NCBI RefSeq assembly: GCF_037975245.1 | Contig: NC_092576.1 | Span: 20,050,111 to 20,114,110 of the forward strand | Length of the DNA stretch: 64,000 nucleotides | Direction of reading: 5' to 3' | DNA from: Apostichopus japonicus | Taxonomy: Eukaryota; Echinodermata; Holothuroidea; Aspidochirotida; Stichopodidae | In this document: positions 1-12,408 of the stretch, piece by piece | How positions within the stretch are numbered: the stretch's first letter is position 1 | How the letters are laid out: each line of letters opens with the position of its first letter | Notes under the pieces: generated by a model | The model's input: the letters and a program-made list of their open reading frames with translations, nothing else | What the model was told of the DNA's origin: nothing | The model's database searches: none | Translations under genes and position numbers: made by a program

Positions 1-498
1 TCCAACCTCTAACACCACTTAGTTATTTATTGCTACACAAGCTTGTGATCAAGTCTCCCTTCATTTCATGTAAGAATTATCTGAGAGTTATTAGTTTCCA
101 TTGCTTCCCCTCAGTGAACCCTATGATCCCATTATGTATCATCACAAGGACATTGTGTCATTATTGTCATCACTTCTGAAATCTATACCAAATTGTACTG
201 ACCTGTTTATCTTAAATCTTATTTAAATTTTAGCCTAGCCATTGACAAAACAGCTTAATTTATTGTGAGGTAAAGTGTCTCGCCATCCCCATACATAGAC
301 CACTTTGAAAAGATTAATTTCAGGGTTAATAACTGTATTGGTCAAACTCTCACACAGCTTGCATTGGGCTGATCATTATGACACGTTCGTTGAACTTTGA
401 GATGAGGAGGACTTGTAGCAATATAGTCCTAGCCATTGCAGTAGGTGGGGTCTTAGTTTGTAAAAGGGTCCTAGTTTTGCAGATGATAGGGTCTTAGC
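1..498. other. intergenic, no gene seen
   Basis: AT-rich sequence with no convincing reading frame. The last 80 bases repeat short phrases of the type 'gggtcttag...ttgcag' two or three times, just before the foldback element. Confidence 0.5.
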
Positions 499-506
499 TT
501 TGCAGG

Positions 507-986
507 GGTTACATCTCTATGTTCTGACGTCTCTATGTTGCAACATCTCTATGTTCCGACAATTTTTTTTGACCAAAATTCTTGACCAACATGTTTTCGG
601 ACCAAGTTTTTTCGGATCAAAATGTTCTTGGACCAAAATATTTTTATGACCCAACATTTTTTTTCACTCTAAAATTTTTCATGACCAAATTTTTTTTCGG
701 ACAAGCACTATTTGGGTCATAACAAACTTTGGGCCCTTTTTTTTTGTGAAAACAAAATTGGTGGGTCCTAACAAGTCACGTCAGAAAAAATGTTGGTCCC
801 AAAAAACATGAGTACCCCAAAAAAATTGAGTCCCAAAAAATGAAGTCCCCCAAAAAAATTGGGTCCGAAAAATTGGGTACGAAGAAATGTTGGTAAAAAA
901 AATTAGTCCAAAAAAATTATCGGAACGTATTCCTCTGAACATAGAGACTTCGGAACATAGAGACGTCGGAACATAGGGATGTCACC
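507..986. mobile_element. foldback (MITE-like) element
   Basis: The two ends are inverted copies. The left end has three 'ATCTCTATGTT'-type phrases ending in TTCCGAC. The right end (about 915-986) is their reverse complement, ending CATAGGGATGTCACC. The inner 350 bases are also polarised: the left half repeats GACCAAAATTTTT-like words and the right half repeats their complement (AAAAATTGGGTCC), so the whole segment can fold on itself. TTTGCAGG occurs at 499-506 and again at 990-997. It could be an 8-bp target duplication, but similar TTGCAG words occur nearby and three T's separate the right copy from the arm. No transposase is present, so this would be non-autonomous. Confidence 0.55.
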
Positions 987-1051
987 TTTTTTGCAGGTCT
1001 TAGGTCTTTGTAGACACCCCAATTTTCAATGTTAACCATTACAGTGTCCCT

Positions 1052-1255
1052 CTTTTTGCTTTTTGCTTTTTGCTTTTTGCTTTTTTGCAAGCACATGCTG
1101 GCCACTATAGCCACTATGGCCACTATAGTGTCCCAGTAAATAGTCTTTCCAGACAAAAAGTAAGATCTGCATAACACACATGCTGGCCACTATAGCTACT
1201 ATGGCCACTATAGTGTCCCAGTAAATAGTCTTACCAGACAAAAGGTAAGATCTGC
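1052..1255. repeat. GCTTTTT microsatellite and 86-bp tandem duplication
   Basis: A short (GCTTTTT)n run at about 1057-1088 is followed by two nearly identical copies of an approximately 86-bp unit. The unit starts CATGCTGGCCACTATAG and ends AGTAAGATCTGC. Within each unit the phrase GGCCACTATAG occurs twice. Open frames over this region are products of the repeat. Confidence 0.8.
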
Positions 1256-1598
1256 TTTTGATAGGAGTATATCACTTAATACTGACTTGGCTTAAATTCC
1301 TAACTTTTAAGTACCTGTACATGACTTAATATCAAACAATATGCTCCATATCTGGATTATTTCTTTACTGAAATGTGAAGACGCAATGACAATTGGGGTT
1401 CAAACCAATAGCCTTCTCTCCCAATGATAATTTTTATTTCTATTTTGATAAAAACTGTTCTGAACTGCTAATTCATTCATCATAAAACTTGATTGCTGTT
1501 TCAGGAGCATTAATTTAGGTAATAACTATATCTACTATACCAAACTTGTTGTGTAAATACATTGCTTTTGTTTCTTTTGATCCTCCATCTATGTACAG

Positions 1599-1768
1599 GA
1601 CACAATGAACTGAACAGCAATAAAGACCTTCCAACTGAATACATTGAGCTGGTCATCTGTTGCTTGGAGCTCAATAATGGAAGCAGCTCCCTGGTGGAAG
1701 CCATTCCCAAAAAGATGGAAATTTATTTTGCTCCATGGAAGCTGTTTGACTGGTTTAAAGAAGCATGA
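1599..1768 (+). CDS. probable 3'-terminal exon of an unidentified gene
   Basis: An open frame of about 56 codons ends in TGA at 1766-1768. Directly before it is a very good splice acceptor: a long pyrimidine-rich tract (from about 1563) ending TGTACAG at 1598. The exon would begin in phase 2 (the last two bases of a codon). Its base composition is richer in G+C than its flanks, as expected for coding DNA. The C-terminal peptide is rich in hydrophobic and aromatic residues (...FAPWKLFDWFKEA at the end), with no motif I recognise. A possible AATAAA lies at 2006-2011. Upstream exons are not recognised and probably lie left of the window. It could also be a decayed repeat fragment, so I give it even odds. 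Confidence 0.45.
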
Positions 1769-2985
1769 GGCATTGTAGGCATGTGTAGCTGAAAATCATC
1801 CATATGACTTAGCCACCATATATGGGCAAAAATAACTACTTGGAACAGTTACAATGTCATTTATTTGAGCTGGATGAGAGTGGCTATGGACGGCCATTAC
1901 CACAAAAACAAGAACAAAAAGTAAATTACATTACATTACACATTACAGAAATTTTCTCCATAGAAAAGAAAATTTCTTCATAAAAAGAATTACTTGGATA
2001 TCAAAAATAAATTTACTCCATCAAATATAAATTTACTAAATCACATCAAAACTTACTGTACTCTTCAAAAAGAAATTTTCTTCATCAAAGATAAATTTAC
2101 TTTATGGAAACTAAGTTCACTCACACATATTAGATCTACCCCGTCCAATATAAACTCATAGCTCATCCCGTCCTAACCAAAAAAAATCCCCCAATTAATT
2201 TATTGGGAATCAGGACAATGTATCTGTTGGAAAAGATATTTGACCCATTATTGTACAAACTGATACAGATGATATTGGAAGAGACTCTTCATGTTGGAAG
2301 AGTGGAGATGCAGATGGTGGCATATCGATAACCTATTGCAGGTCTCTCAGGACTGAATAAATTAATGAATTAAAGGTGAAGGGATTGGGGAGAACTGCTT
2401 ATTATTTCTCAATCTATAGCATTACTAATAAACTGAGGTATTAGTAAACTATGGAAGATGGTGCAAATGAAGTTGTTTTGTGCCAAAATTTAAAATTGAT
2501 ATTTTTTATATAGACATATGTCTCTCATTGTGGTACAAATATTTCAATTGGACCATAACCTTTATCCCCTGTCATTTTTGCATATATATGTCATTCATAT
2601 TAATGAGTGATTAATGTCCGATGATAACATATTGAAAGATCGTCATATGACATAGTTATATTTTTGCCTAATGTATATGGTCCTTTTCCTACAGCATGTA
2701 TTATGTGGTGCACAGGAACTATTGAACAAATTGTATGTCAGTAGGATTATGCATATTATTAAACTAGTGGGCAGAGCTTAGTCAACATCATACATTTGAA
2801 TGAATGCAAGGCTGAAAGTTTGATTGCTATAACTGTGTTAGTAAGACTATTAAATATTGGGTATTGAGGTGAGCAGGGAGGGGCTTTGGGGACAGGCAGG
2901 GGGATTAAATTGAGTGCAGGTTTTCATTATATATTTTGCTGTAGATGACAACACCATTGGTGTAGTCTTGCCCATTCTTTGTTGT
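1769..2985. other. non-coding; 3' UTR and intergenic
   Basis: AT-rich. At 1940-2110 loose repeats of 'AAATTTACTCCATC' and 'GAAATTTTCTTCAT' words are visible. AATAAA at 2006 could serve the exon ending at 1768. I see nothing else. Confidence 0.45.
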
Positions 2986-2987
2986 TG

Positions 2988-3158
2988 TTCATATCAGTTG
3001 ATATTTTGAGATGTAGTACTTTTTTTTATAAATGTTTTAATGTTCATATCAGTCTATATTTTGAGATGTAGTGCTTTTTTTTATTAAATGTTTTGGTGTT
3101 CATATCAGTTAAGATTTTGATATTTTGAGATGGTAGTCCTTTTTTTATTAAATGTTAA
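2988..3158. repeat. minisatellite, three copies of about 56-60 bp
   Basis: Three successive copies of a unit beginning TGTTCATATCAGT and running through ATATTTTGAGATGTAGT to a T-tract and (A)TAAATGTT. The third copy has an internal duplication of GATATTTTGA. Confidence 0.8.
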
Positions 3159-3159
3159 T

Positions 3160-4320
3160 TAAAACAAGACCAATATCCTGTGTTCATGTGTAACACTGTA
3201 CTTCTTTCATTTTAATTAACCTTTGTAAACTATTTCGAAGAGATAAACCAACTTAAAGCAACCTGATGATATTTGTTGTGTATGATCTTTTTCTTGGTTT
3301 TCTTTTGCTTTGCTCAATAAGAATTTGAAGGCACAAACTTTGCTTTTTATGTGTCGTATACCTTTGATACAACTCCTTTTATATTACCATCTTTGCTAAG
3401 CAATTCGCTTCGAATATATTGATATTGATCTTGAATTATTCAATAAGCCTAACTGAAACTATTTGAAGGTGTCAGAAATTTATCATGCTAGGGAGGAAGT
3501 CAAATGGCGCTGCTTTCGACAGGAATAAAAAATTCCATGTAAAATATGTCTTTTCTAAAGGTTCTGTAAATTTCGCATTGTTTTCTGCTTCATGCTCTAC
3601 GCTGTCTCAAAAGGCGTACAGCGAGTAGCAAACATAACACGCGACAATGTCGAAGAGGATAATTATTCAACCACCATGACAGCAGTATCGCTAACAACCA
3701 ACACAAACGACATTGCACAGCTGCATATAAGTATATGTACTGCATATGTTCAATCTTGAAATTTATGATGTACAATTTTTTTTATTTTGACAGTCCTTGA
3801 TCAATAATAAGCTTGCAAAATGACAGAAATGGAATGCATGCATGTTTTCCTAAATGTTGATGATAAATACAGTGATCAGTGTTTGTATATTTTTTGTTAC
3901 ACCTTTTTTTAGTATTTATTTCTTCAAAATTTGCCTGAAAGTTTGCAACCAACCAAATATGCATGTGCATTAACGTGTTCGTGGCAGGTCTGCTGAATTG
4001 GCCCCTTAAATCCTATCGTTAGGAAAGTTTCGTAAAGATTTAAAAAAAGTACTAATTCCTGGAGGTCTGGACTCTCCAAATTGTTTTCAGACATTCTATG
4101 TACAGCATACCTTAAACTTCTTTTTTTGTTGCCCCATCTAAACATAAAGGCCTATATAAATAAACAAACAATTAACAATTATTCGAATTTTGAGTACATA
4201 TAAAAGATGTCTTGAAATTCAAATGATGTCAACATGAAAATCAATGTTTACTTGGTGTTTTTTTCTAAAAGTTTATGTTTGTACCTTCATATAGTTATAT
4301 AAAAGGCACACTTAATCTTC
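3160..4320. other. intergenic, no gene seen
   Basis: AT-rich. Three overlapping minus-strand frames of 61-73 codons lie between 3590 and 4145. None has a recognisable motif or coding-like composition. Confidence 0.4.
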
Positions 4321-4727
4321 ATTATTCGCGTCAAAAATAAAGAATGAAGTAACACTTTATGGGGTAGGGGATTGATACCTTTTCAGTAATTTCTGCTTAA
4401 ATTTGGGCAAATCCTTTTCCAACCTCCTACAACCCCCCCCCCCCCCCCTACCCCCGCTTTAAATGTTCTCTCTTACGATTCCCATTGTCCATTTCCTTGT
4501 TCATACATTAGTCAGAGATAGATTTAGAGATAGATTATTCGCATCAAAAATAAAGAATGAAGTAACACTTTATCGGGGAGGGGATTGATACCTTTTCAGT
4601 AATTTCTACTTAAATTTGGGCAAAACCTTTTCCAACCTCCTACAACCCCCGCCCCCGTTTTAAATGTTCTCTTGTACGATTCCCATGGTCTATTTTCTTG
4701 TTCATAGATTAGTCAGAGATAAAATTT
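4321..4727. repeat. 213-bp tandem duplication with poly-C tract
   Basis: Two copies start at 4321 and 4534 (ATTATTCGC.TCAAAAATAAAG). They share the sequence through TTTGGGCAAA.CCTTTTCCAACCTCC, a C-rich tract and TTGTTCATA.ATTAGTCAGAGATA. The C-tract is much longer in copy 1 (about 4433-4449). Confidence 0.85.
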
Positions 4728-4921
4728 AAACAGTCCGTTTTTTTTTTGCACTGCCGATTTCTTTGAATAAGCCGTCAAGTGATATTAGAAGAAAGTATAC
4801 CAAAGGCTTAGGCTATATCATGCACGTATAGCGATGAATCGCACGTTAAATGTAGACAAGTACCCATCGCAATATATGTACGATACAGAAAAGTATACTG
4901 CTTACTATAAATACCATTTCC

Positions 4922-5145
4922 AGATAACCAAACCCGTAATTGAAAATATTAAAAAATTATCAACTACTATAATTCACAACAAGAAGAATCTGGGAGGGAC
5001 GCCCCACCCATAAAATCTCGATATTTTACAGGAAGACTTAAACCGGTCAAATATAGGTCTGTTAATATCCTTTATTTACCGAACTGGTAGATCTGTTTAA
5101 TTCATGCATCATTGAGCATAAATAGATTCAAATTAAAAATAGATA
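4922..5145. repeat. isolated, diverged copy of the 332-bp satellite monomer
   Basis: Matches the variant monomer of the main array: ACCCGTAATTGAAAATATT, then ATCAACTAC..TAATTCACAA, then TCAAATATAGGTCTGTTAATATCC and TTTACCGAACTGGTAGATCTG. The palindrome region is missing. It sits about 1.1 kb outside the array proper, as an old orphan copy would. Confidence 0.75.
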
Positions 5146-5190
5146 ACCCCCCCCCCCAATCTTGGTAAAACTGACGATAGTTGGAAATTT

Positions 5191-5257
5191 GAGTGCGACA
5201 GTCAGAATTTCCGACTGTCGCACTCTCATTTTTCCGACTGTCGCACTCTCATTTTCA
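5191..5257. repeat. perfect 13-bp stem-loop plus 24-bp tandem copy
   Basis: GAGTGCGACAGTC at 5191-5203 pairs perfectly with GACTGTCGCACTC at 5213-5225 across a 9-base loop. The right arm and its flank (CCGACTGTCGCACTCTCATT) are then repeated once directly downstream, so either right arm could pair. Confidence 0.85.
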
Positions 5258-5539
5258 CATATTCTTGTAATTTGTGAGTGACCTAAAATTTTCGGTCAAC
5301 ATTGACCTTCAATCAGTCATTTTTACCACGTTTTCCTTGTCACATTGAGAAATTGTATCACGCGATCTTTATACTCCACCATACAAAACTTCGTACGATT
5401 TTTAATACTCCCTGTTCGCTAGCTTCATGTAAGTTCAGGATATACATTGTCCCTATGTATACAAAAAACGCTCAATGCTAATCTACGGAAGCTTTAAAAG
5501 TGCCGTCAACATAACAAAAACTTTGCCCCATAATTTGAC

Positions 5540-5850
5540 ATTTTTCAGTAACAAGATAAAATGTTATCAAAATCAGAAAATGTTGGATTGCTCAGTTGCT
5601 TTAACAGATCAATTGAACCATTTTCTGAAAAATGTTTAATTGACAACTTATCATTATCTCGTCAGTTTGACATTTTTCTGCAAAATTTCCGATCGTTCAC
5701 TTCATTCCATCTGAGCAATTGAAACATTTTCTGAAAAATGTTTAATTGCCAACTTATCGTATCTCGTCAACTCAACATTTTTCTGCAAAATGTTTAATTG
5801 TTCACTTCATTCCGAATGCTCAGTTGGAATGAAGTGAACAATTAAAACAT
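5540..5850. repeat. tandem duplication ending in a 21-bp perfect inverted repeat
   Basis: Two diverged copies of a roughly 110-130 bp unit carry 'ATTTTCTGAAAAATGTTTAATTG', 'CAACTTATC.TATCTCGTCA' and 'CATTTTTCTGCAAAAT'. The second ends in the arm TTTAATTGTTCACTTCATTCC (5793-5813, 21 bases). Its exact reverse complement is at 5826-5846, with a 12-base loop. TTCACTTCATTCC also occurs once earlier (about 5697). Confidence 0.8.
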
Positions 5851-6254
5851 TTCATGTGAGTGATAAATATCCCCACCCCCCCTCAAAGAAAAAATATTAA
5901 GCGTGCCAATAAAAGCTCTGTATTTTGGGTAACTCACTTTGTCGTCGAATATAATTTGTTGAAAATAAAAAGTGTTCCTTTTGTTACATTAACATAGCTT
6001 TTGCAGTCATTAGTCTATAAGCCTTCAAACAGATAACTTTACTCAGTTGCTTACCTGCTTTGCTTAACCAGAGTGATAAAGAAGTTTGTGAAGTGAGGGC
6101 CAGTGGTATTCAATATGTGAATGTTGGCGAGTAGAGCGGGGGGGGGGGGGACAAACAGCAGCCGAAATTTTCTGGCTCCAAAACCTATCCAGTTGGAATT
6201 TCAGCCTACACCCCCACCCCCCTCCTAATCATCAGGATTTAGCTACGTCCCTGA

Positions 6255-6768
6255 TTTCATGAAATCATCACTCCGTCAAACAAGGGTCTGTTTATATCCT
6301 TTATTTTCCGAAGTTGTAGATCTGTCTATATCATGTGTCATTGAGCGTAGACAAATTCAAATTAAAAATAGATATATAAATGTTTCACTCCGTTAAACAA
6401 GGGTCTGTTTATATCCTTTATTTTATATTAGAACTGTGTAATGAATGCATTGAAAGAAATCACATCGTATTAACGTCTTTTTTTTTTTTGTAACACGTAC
6501 TTTCAACTGAAATATATAATCGTGAGTGTATTAGCGGATTCTGTGGACCGTCCAAATAATCTAAAACACATTTCATTGTATTGTATATTGATGATAAACC
6601 AAAATTAACCAACTCTATTGGTTGAAAATTGATCAACTCTATTAATTCAAAATAACTGTGTTCTAAGGAAAGACCCCGCACCAAATATCGGCAGATTCAG
6701 GAAGGAATCACCCCGTCAAATGTGGGTATATGTATATGAGCGGATTATGTGGACCGTCCACATAATCT
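6255..6768. repeat. degenerate left edge of the satellite array
   Basis: Two broken monomers. Both show GTCTGTTTATATCCTTTATTTTC.GAAGTTGTAGATCTGTC-type sequence. The palindrome is damaged at 6531-6560 (GGATTCTGTGGACCGTCCAAATAAT). The first good palindrome is at 6739. These copies are more diverged than anything inside the array. Confidence 0.75.
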
Positions 6769-9575
6769 GAGACACATGATATTGTATAACATATTGATTC
6801 TTAAGCAAAGCTCCTCTTGAATATATTCAGAAATGATCAGCTAATCTAATACCCACTGACAGCCTTCTGAACAAGGGCCAAACCCTCAAATCTCGAAATA
6901 TTTCACTTAATCATCACTACGTCAAACAAGGGTCTGTTTATATCCTTTATTTTCCGAAGTTATAGATCTGTCTATATCATGTGTCATTGAGCATAGAAAT
7001 ATTGATATTAAAAATAGATAGCCATATCATATTAAATTTGTGCATGGAAGTCGGTAATTGTAATGAAACTTGATCTCAACTTTAATTGGAAACATTGGAA
7101 ATGAACCACTCCTGTAAACTGACCTCAATGACCACCGGTGCAAAGTTATGGATGGTATTGCTGCCCCCCCCCACACCCTTACCCCCCCCCCGACTTAAAA
7201 AGCCTGTGAAAATAAAACTTACTATTACCCTTATCCTGTAAGATAATACTCATAACCATTCAAATATTAATTGTTTAAAACGAAGCTATTAAGAAAATAG
7301 TGTGTATTAGGATAGTAGTGTAACGTGAATGGTTTTTATACTCATCCGTAGTAAGCGGTGCACTTAGCTACATAGCCAGCCATGTCATGAATATTTATAG
7401 TCAAGTGGGATGCAATTTAGGATGGTTAAATGCTTATTGATGTGTTTTATAGTCTAATTAAGAGAGTTATGGGTTTAGTAAAACGGTATTATCAGTGAGG
7501 TTAATGTCTACGACATACTTGCATATGTTTGGGGGAATAATGTCGTTGTTGTTAATGAAATAGTTAAAGAGATTTTACGTCACATGTTGTATTGTTTTAT
7601 TGCTTATTATATGTACCAGAGTGTCACCACCGCGTAAATTTTTGAAATTAATCTATTATATAAGTTCGCATTCACATTTACTAAATATTTGTACCCAGAG
7701 ACTTATTATTTTCTTGTTACTGTAATATGGCCTGGTCTCTAGTTACTATGGTTAACCATGCAGGTAAAAACGGAATATAACCACGACATTTCCGTAAAGG
7801 AACATCTGACAGTATTCTCTGCTGTGCTAAAGAGCCCCCGGAATGCAATAGTAGCATTGAGGTTTTTGTTTAATAATCCACGTCATCCTAAATGAAATAT
7901 ATATTCGTAATTGTATAATCGGTTTATGTGGATCGTCCACATTATATTATACGTATGATGTTGTATTGTTAATTGATTATAACTAAAACCGTAATTGAAA
8001 AATATTAAAAATTAATCAACTACATTAATTCACAATAACGGTCTTCTGAAAAAGGGCTACACACGCTCATATCTCGATATGTTTCAGGTAGGAATCACCC
8101 CGTCAAATATGGGTCTGTATTATATCCAGTATTTACCGAACTCGTAGATCTGTTTAAATCATGTGTATTGAAGGTATTTAATATATTCATATAGAAGTAT
8201 TAATGTCTTTTTTCTGTAGCACACGTAATCTCAATTGGAATATATAATCGTAAGTGTACGAGCGGATTATGTGGACCGTCCACATAATCTTTGTTTATTG
8301 ATTATAAACCAAAATTAGGGTTTAAAATTGATCAACTGCATTAATTCAAAACAACTGTGTTCAAAGGAAGGACCCAGCACCAAATATCTACAGATTCAGT
8401 AAGGAATCAACCCGTCAAATATGGGTCTGTTTTATATCCTGTATTTACCAAACTCGTAGATCTAATTAAATCATGTGTACTGAATGTATTGAATATATTC
8501 ATATAGTAGTATTAACGTCTTTTTTTCTGTAACACACGTAATCTCAATTGGAATATATAATCGTAAGTGTACGAGCGGATTATGTGGACCGTCCAAATAA
8601 TCTTATACACATTTCATTGTATTGTTTATTGATTATAAACCAAAATTAGGGCTTAAAATTTATCAACTACATTAATTCAAAACAACTGTGTTCAAAGGAA
8701 GGACCCCGCACCAAATATCGATAGATTCAGTAAGGAATCAACCCGTCAAATATGGGTCTGTTTTATATCCTGTATTTACCGAACTCGTAGATCTGTTTGA
8801 ATTATTGTGTATTGAATGTATTGAATATATTCATATAGAAGTATTAACGTCTTTTTTTCTGTAACACACGTAATCTCAATTGGAATATATAATCATAAGT
8901 GTACGAGCGGATTATGTGGACCGTCCACATAATCTTATACACATTTCATTGTATTGTTTATTGATTATAAACCAAAATTAGGGTTGAAAATTGATCAACT
9001 CTATTAATTCAAAATAACCGTTCTTATGAAAGACCCCGCACCAAATATCGACAGATTCAGGAAGGAATCAACCCGTCAAATATGGGTCTGTTTTATTACC
9101 TTTAATTACTGAACTCGTAGATCTGTTTAAATCATGTATCATTGAGCATATCAAGATTAATATTAAAAACAGATAACGTTATCAAATATGTATTTTTTTG
9201 GCATGTCATACGGTTTTCCTTTAGGTTAATTTATTCTCAACAAATCGTTATTTGGGATCATTGGAAAAAAAACACATTTGTAAGCTGGCATCAACAATCC
9301 TCGTTACATGGGTTGGGATTATTATAGGAAACCCCAAAAGAATAACCCCAATCCATTACCCTTAATATTAGTATGATAATACTGTTGACCGTTTATAAAA
9401 ATTGTCATAAAAGCAGCTGGTTAAGAAAGATCACAACCTAAATATTTTCTTTTGGTCTATAGAATGTATCTGGATAGTAGTATTAACGTTTTTTTTTTTA
9501 GTAACACACGTAATCTCAATTGGAATATATAATCGTAAGTATATGAGCGGATTATGTGGACCGTCCACATAATCT
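6769..9575. repeat. satellite higher-order unit 1 (2,807 bp)
   Basis: Begins at GAGACACATGATATTG just after a palindrome. It has about 1.15 kb of non-monomer sequence with two C-tracts (about 7163-7191), then a variant monomer (palindrome changed to TTTATGTGGATCGTCCACAT near 7925-7950). Monomers follow with palindromes at about 8271, 8574, 8906 and 9546. The interval 8271-8574 is short because about 30 bases after the palindrome are lost. The last interval (8906-9546, 640 bp) is a monomer carrying extra unique sequence. Confidence 0.85.
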
Positions 9576-12408
9576 GAGACACATGATATTGTATAACATA
9601 TTGATTCTTAAGCAAAGCTCCTCTTGAATATATTCAGAAATGATCAGCTAATCTAATACCCACTGACAGCCTTCTGAACAAGGGCCAAACCCTCAAATCT
9701 CGAAATATTTCACTTAATCATCACTACGTCAAACAAGGGTCTGTTTATATCCTTTATTTTCCGAAGTTATAGATCTGTCTATATCATGTGTCATTGAGCA
9801 TAGAAATATTGATATTAAAAATAGATAGCCATATCATATTAAATTTGTGCATGGAAGTCGGTTTACCTACATTGTAATGAAACTTGATCTCAACTTTAAT
9901 TGGAAACATTGGAAATGAACCACTCCTGTAAACTGACCTCAATGACCACCGGTGCAAAGTTATGGATGGTATTGCTGCCCCCCCCCTCCGCACCCTTACC
10001 CCCCCCCCCCGACTTAAAAAGCCTGTGAAAATAAAACTTGCTATTACCCTTATCCTGTAAGATAATACTCATAACCATTCAAATATTAATTGTTTAAAAC
10101 GAAGCTGTTAAGAAAATAGTGTGTATTAGGATAGTAGTGTAACGTGAATGGTTTTTACACTCATCCGTAGTAAGCGGTGCACTTAGCTACATAGCCAGCC
10201 ATGTCATGAATATTTATAGTCAATTGGGATGTAATTTAGGATGGTTAAGTGCTTATTGATGTGTTTTATAGTCTAATTAAGAGAGTTATGGGTTTAGTAA
10301 AACGGTATTATCAGTGAGTTTAATGTCTATGACATATTTGCATATGTTTGGGGGATAATGTTGTTGTTGTTAATGAAATAGTTAAAGAGATTTTACGTCA
10401 CATGTTGTATTGTTTTATTGCTTATTATATGTACCAGAGTGTCACCACCGTAATTATTTTTGAAATTAATCTATTATTAAGATTCGCATTCACAATTACT
10501 AAAAATTTGTACCCAGAGATTTATTATTTTCTTGTTACTGTAATATGGCCTGGTCTCTAGTTACTATGGTTAACCATGCAGGTAAAAACAGAACCTAACC
10601 ACGACATTTCCGTAAAGGAACATCTGACAGTATTCTCTGCTGTGCTAAAGAGCCCCCAGAATGCAATAGTAGCATTGAGGTCTTTGTTTAATAATCCACG
10701 TCATCCTAAATGAAATATATATTCGTAATTGTATAATCGGTTTATGTGGATCGTCCACATTATATTATACGTATGATGTTGTATTGTTAATTGATTATAA
10801 CTAAAACCGTAATTGAAAATATTAAAAATTAATCAACTACATTAATTCACAATAACGGTCTTCTGAATAAGGGCTACACACCCTCATATCTTGATATGTT
10901 TCAGGTAGGAATCACCCCGTCAAATATGGGTCTGTATTATATCCAGTATTTACCGAACTCGTAGATCTGTTTAAATCATGTGTATTGAAGGTATTTAATA
11001 TATTCATAGAGAAGTATTAATGTCTTTTTTCTGTAACACACGTAATCTCAATTGGAATATATAATCGTAAGTGTACGAGCGGATTATGTGGACCGTCCAC
11101 ATAATCTTATACACATTTCATAGTATTGTTTATTGATTATAAACCAAAATTAGGGTTTAAAATTTATCAACTACATTAATTCAAAACAACTGTGTTCAAA
11201 GGAAGGACCCAGCACCAAATATCTACAGATTCAGTAAGGAATCAACCCGTCAAATATGGGTCTGTTTTATATCCTGTATTTACCGAACTCGTAGATCTAA
11301 TTAAATCATGTGTATTGAAGGTATTTAATATATTCATATAGAAGTATTAATGTCTTTTTTCTGTAGCACACGTAATCTCAACTGGAATATATAATCGTAA
11401 GTGTACGAGCGGATTATGTGGACCGTCCACATAATCTTATACACATTTCATGGTATTGTTTATTGATTATAAACCAAAATTAGGGTTTAAAATTTATCAA
11501 CTACATTAATTCAAAACAACTGTGTTCAAAGGAAGGACCCAGCACCAAATATCTACAGATTCAGTAAGGAATCAACCCGTCAAATATGGGTCTGTTTTAT
11601 ATCCTGTATTTACCGAACTCGTAGATCTGTTTGAATCATGTGTATTGAATGTATTGAATATATTCATATAGAAGTATTAACGTCTTTTTTTCTGTAACAC
11701 ACGTAATCTCAATTGGAATATATAATCATAAGTGTACGAGCGGATTATGTGGACCGTCCACATAATCTTATACACATTTCATTGTATTGTTTATTGATTA
11801 AAAACCAAAATTAGTGTTGAAAATTGATCAACTCTATTAATTAAAAATAACCGTTCTTGTGAAAGACCCCGCACCAAATATCGACAGATTCAGGAAGGAA
11901 TCAACCCGTCAAATATGGGTCTGTTTTATTACCTTTAATTACTGAACTCGTAGATCTGTTTAAATCATGTATCATTGAGCATATCAAGATTAATATTAAA
12001 AACAGATAACGTTATCAAATATGTATTTTTTGGCATGTCATACGGTTTTCCTTTAGGTTAATTTATTCTCAACAAATCGTTATTTGGGAACATTGGCAAA
12101 AAAAAACATTTGTAAGCTGGCATCAACAATCCTCGTTACATGGGTTGGGATTATTATAGGAAACCCCAAAAGAATAACCCCAATCCATTACCCTTAATAT
12201 TAGTATGATAATACTGTTGACCGTTTATAAAAATTGTCTTAAAAGCAGCTGGTTAAGAAAGATCACAACCTAAATATTTTCTTTTGGTCTATAGAATGTA
12301 TCTGGATAGTAGTATTAACGTTTTTTTTTTTTAGTAACACACGTAATCTCAATTGGAATATATAATCGTAAGTATATGAGCGGATTATGTGGACCGTCCA
12401 CATAATCT
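9576..12408. repeat. satellite higher-order unit 2 (2,833 bp)
   Basis: Same order as unit 1 and nearly identical in sequence: C-tracts at about 9978-10010, variant monomer near 10740, palindromes at 11078, 11408, 11739 and 12379. Differences from unit 1 are scattered substitutions and small indels, including restoration of the segment missing at 8281. Confidence 0.9.

Noticed and set aside
9784-9993. 69-codon minus-strand frame, repeated at 12617
   Set aside because: Same reason: a by-product of the higher-order satellite unit crossing a C-tract.
10348-10560. 70-codon frame repeated at 13179 and 16348
   Set aside because: It begins with TTG, repeats only because the satellite unit repeats, and is broken in unit 1. 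No motif.
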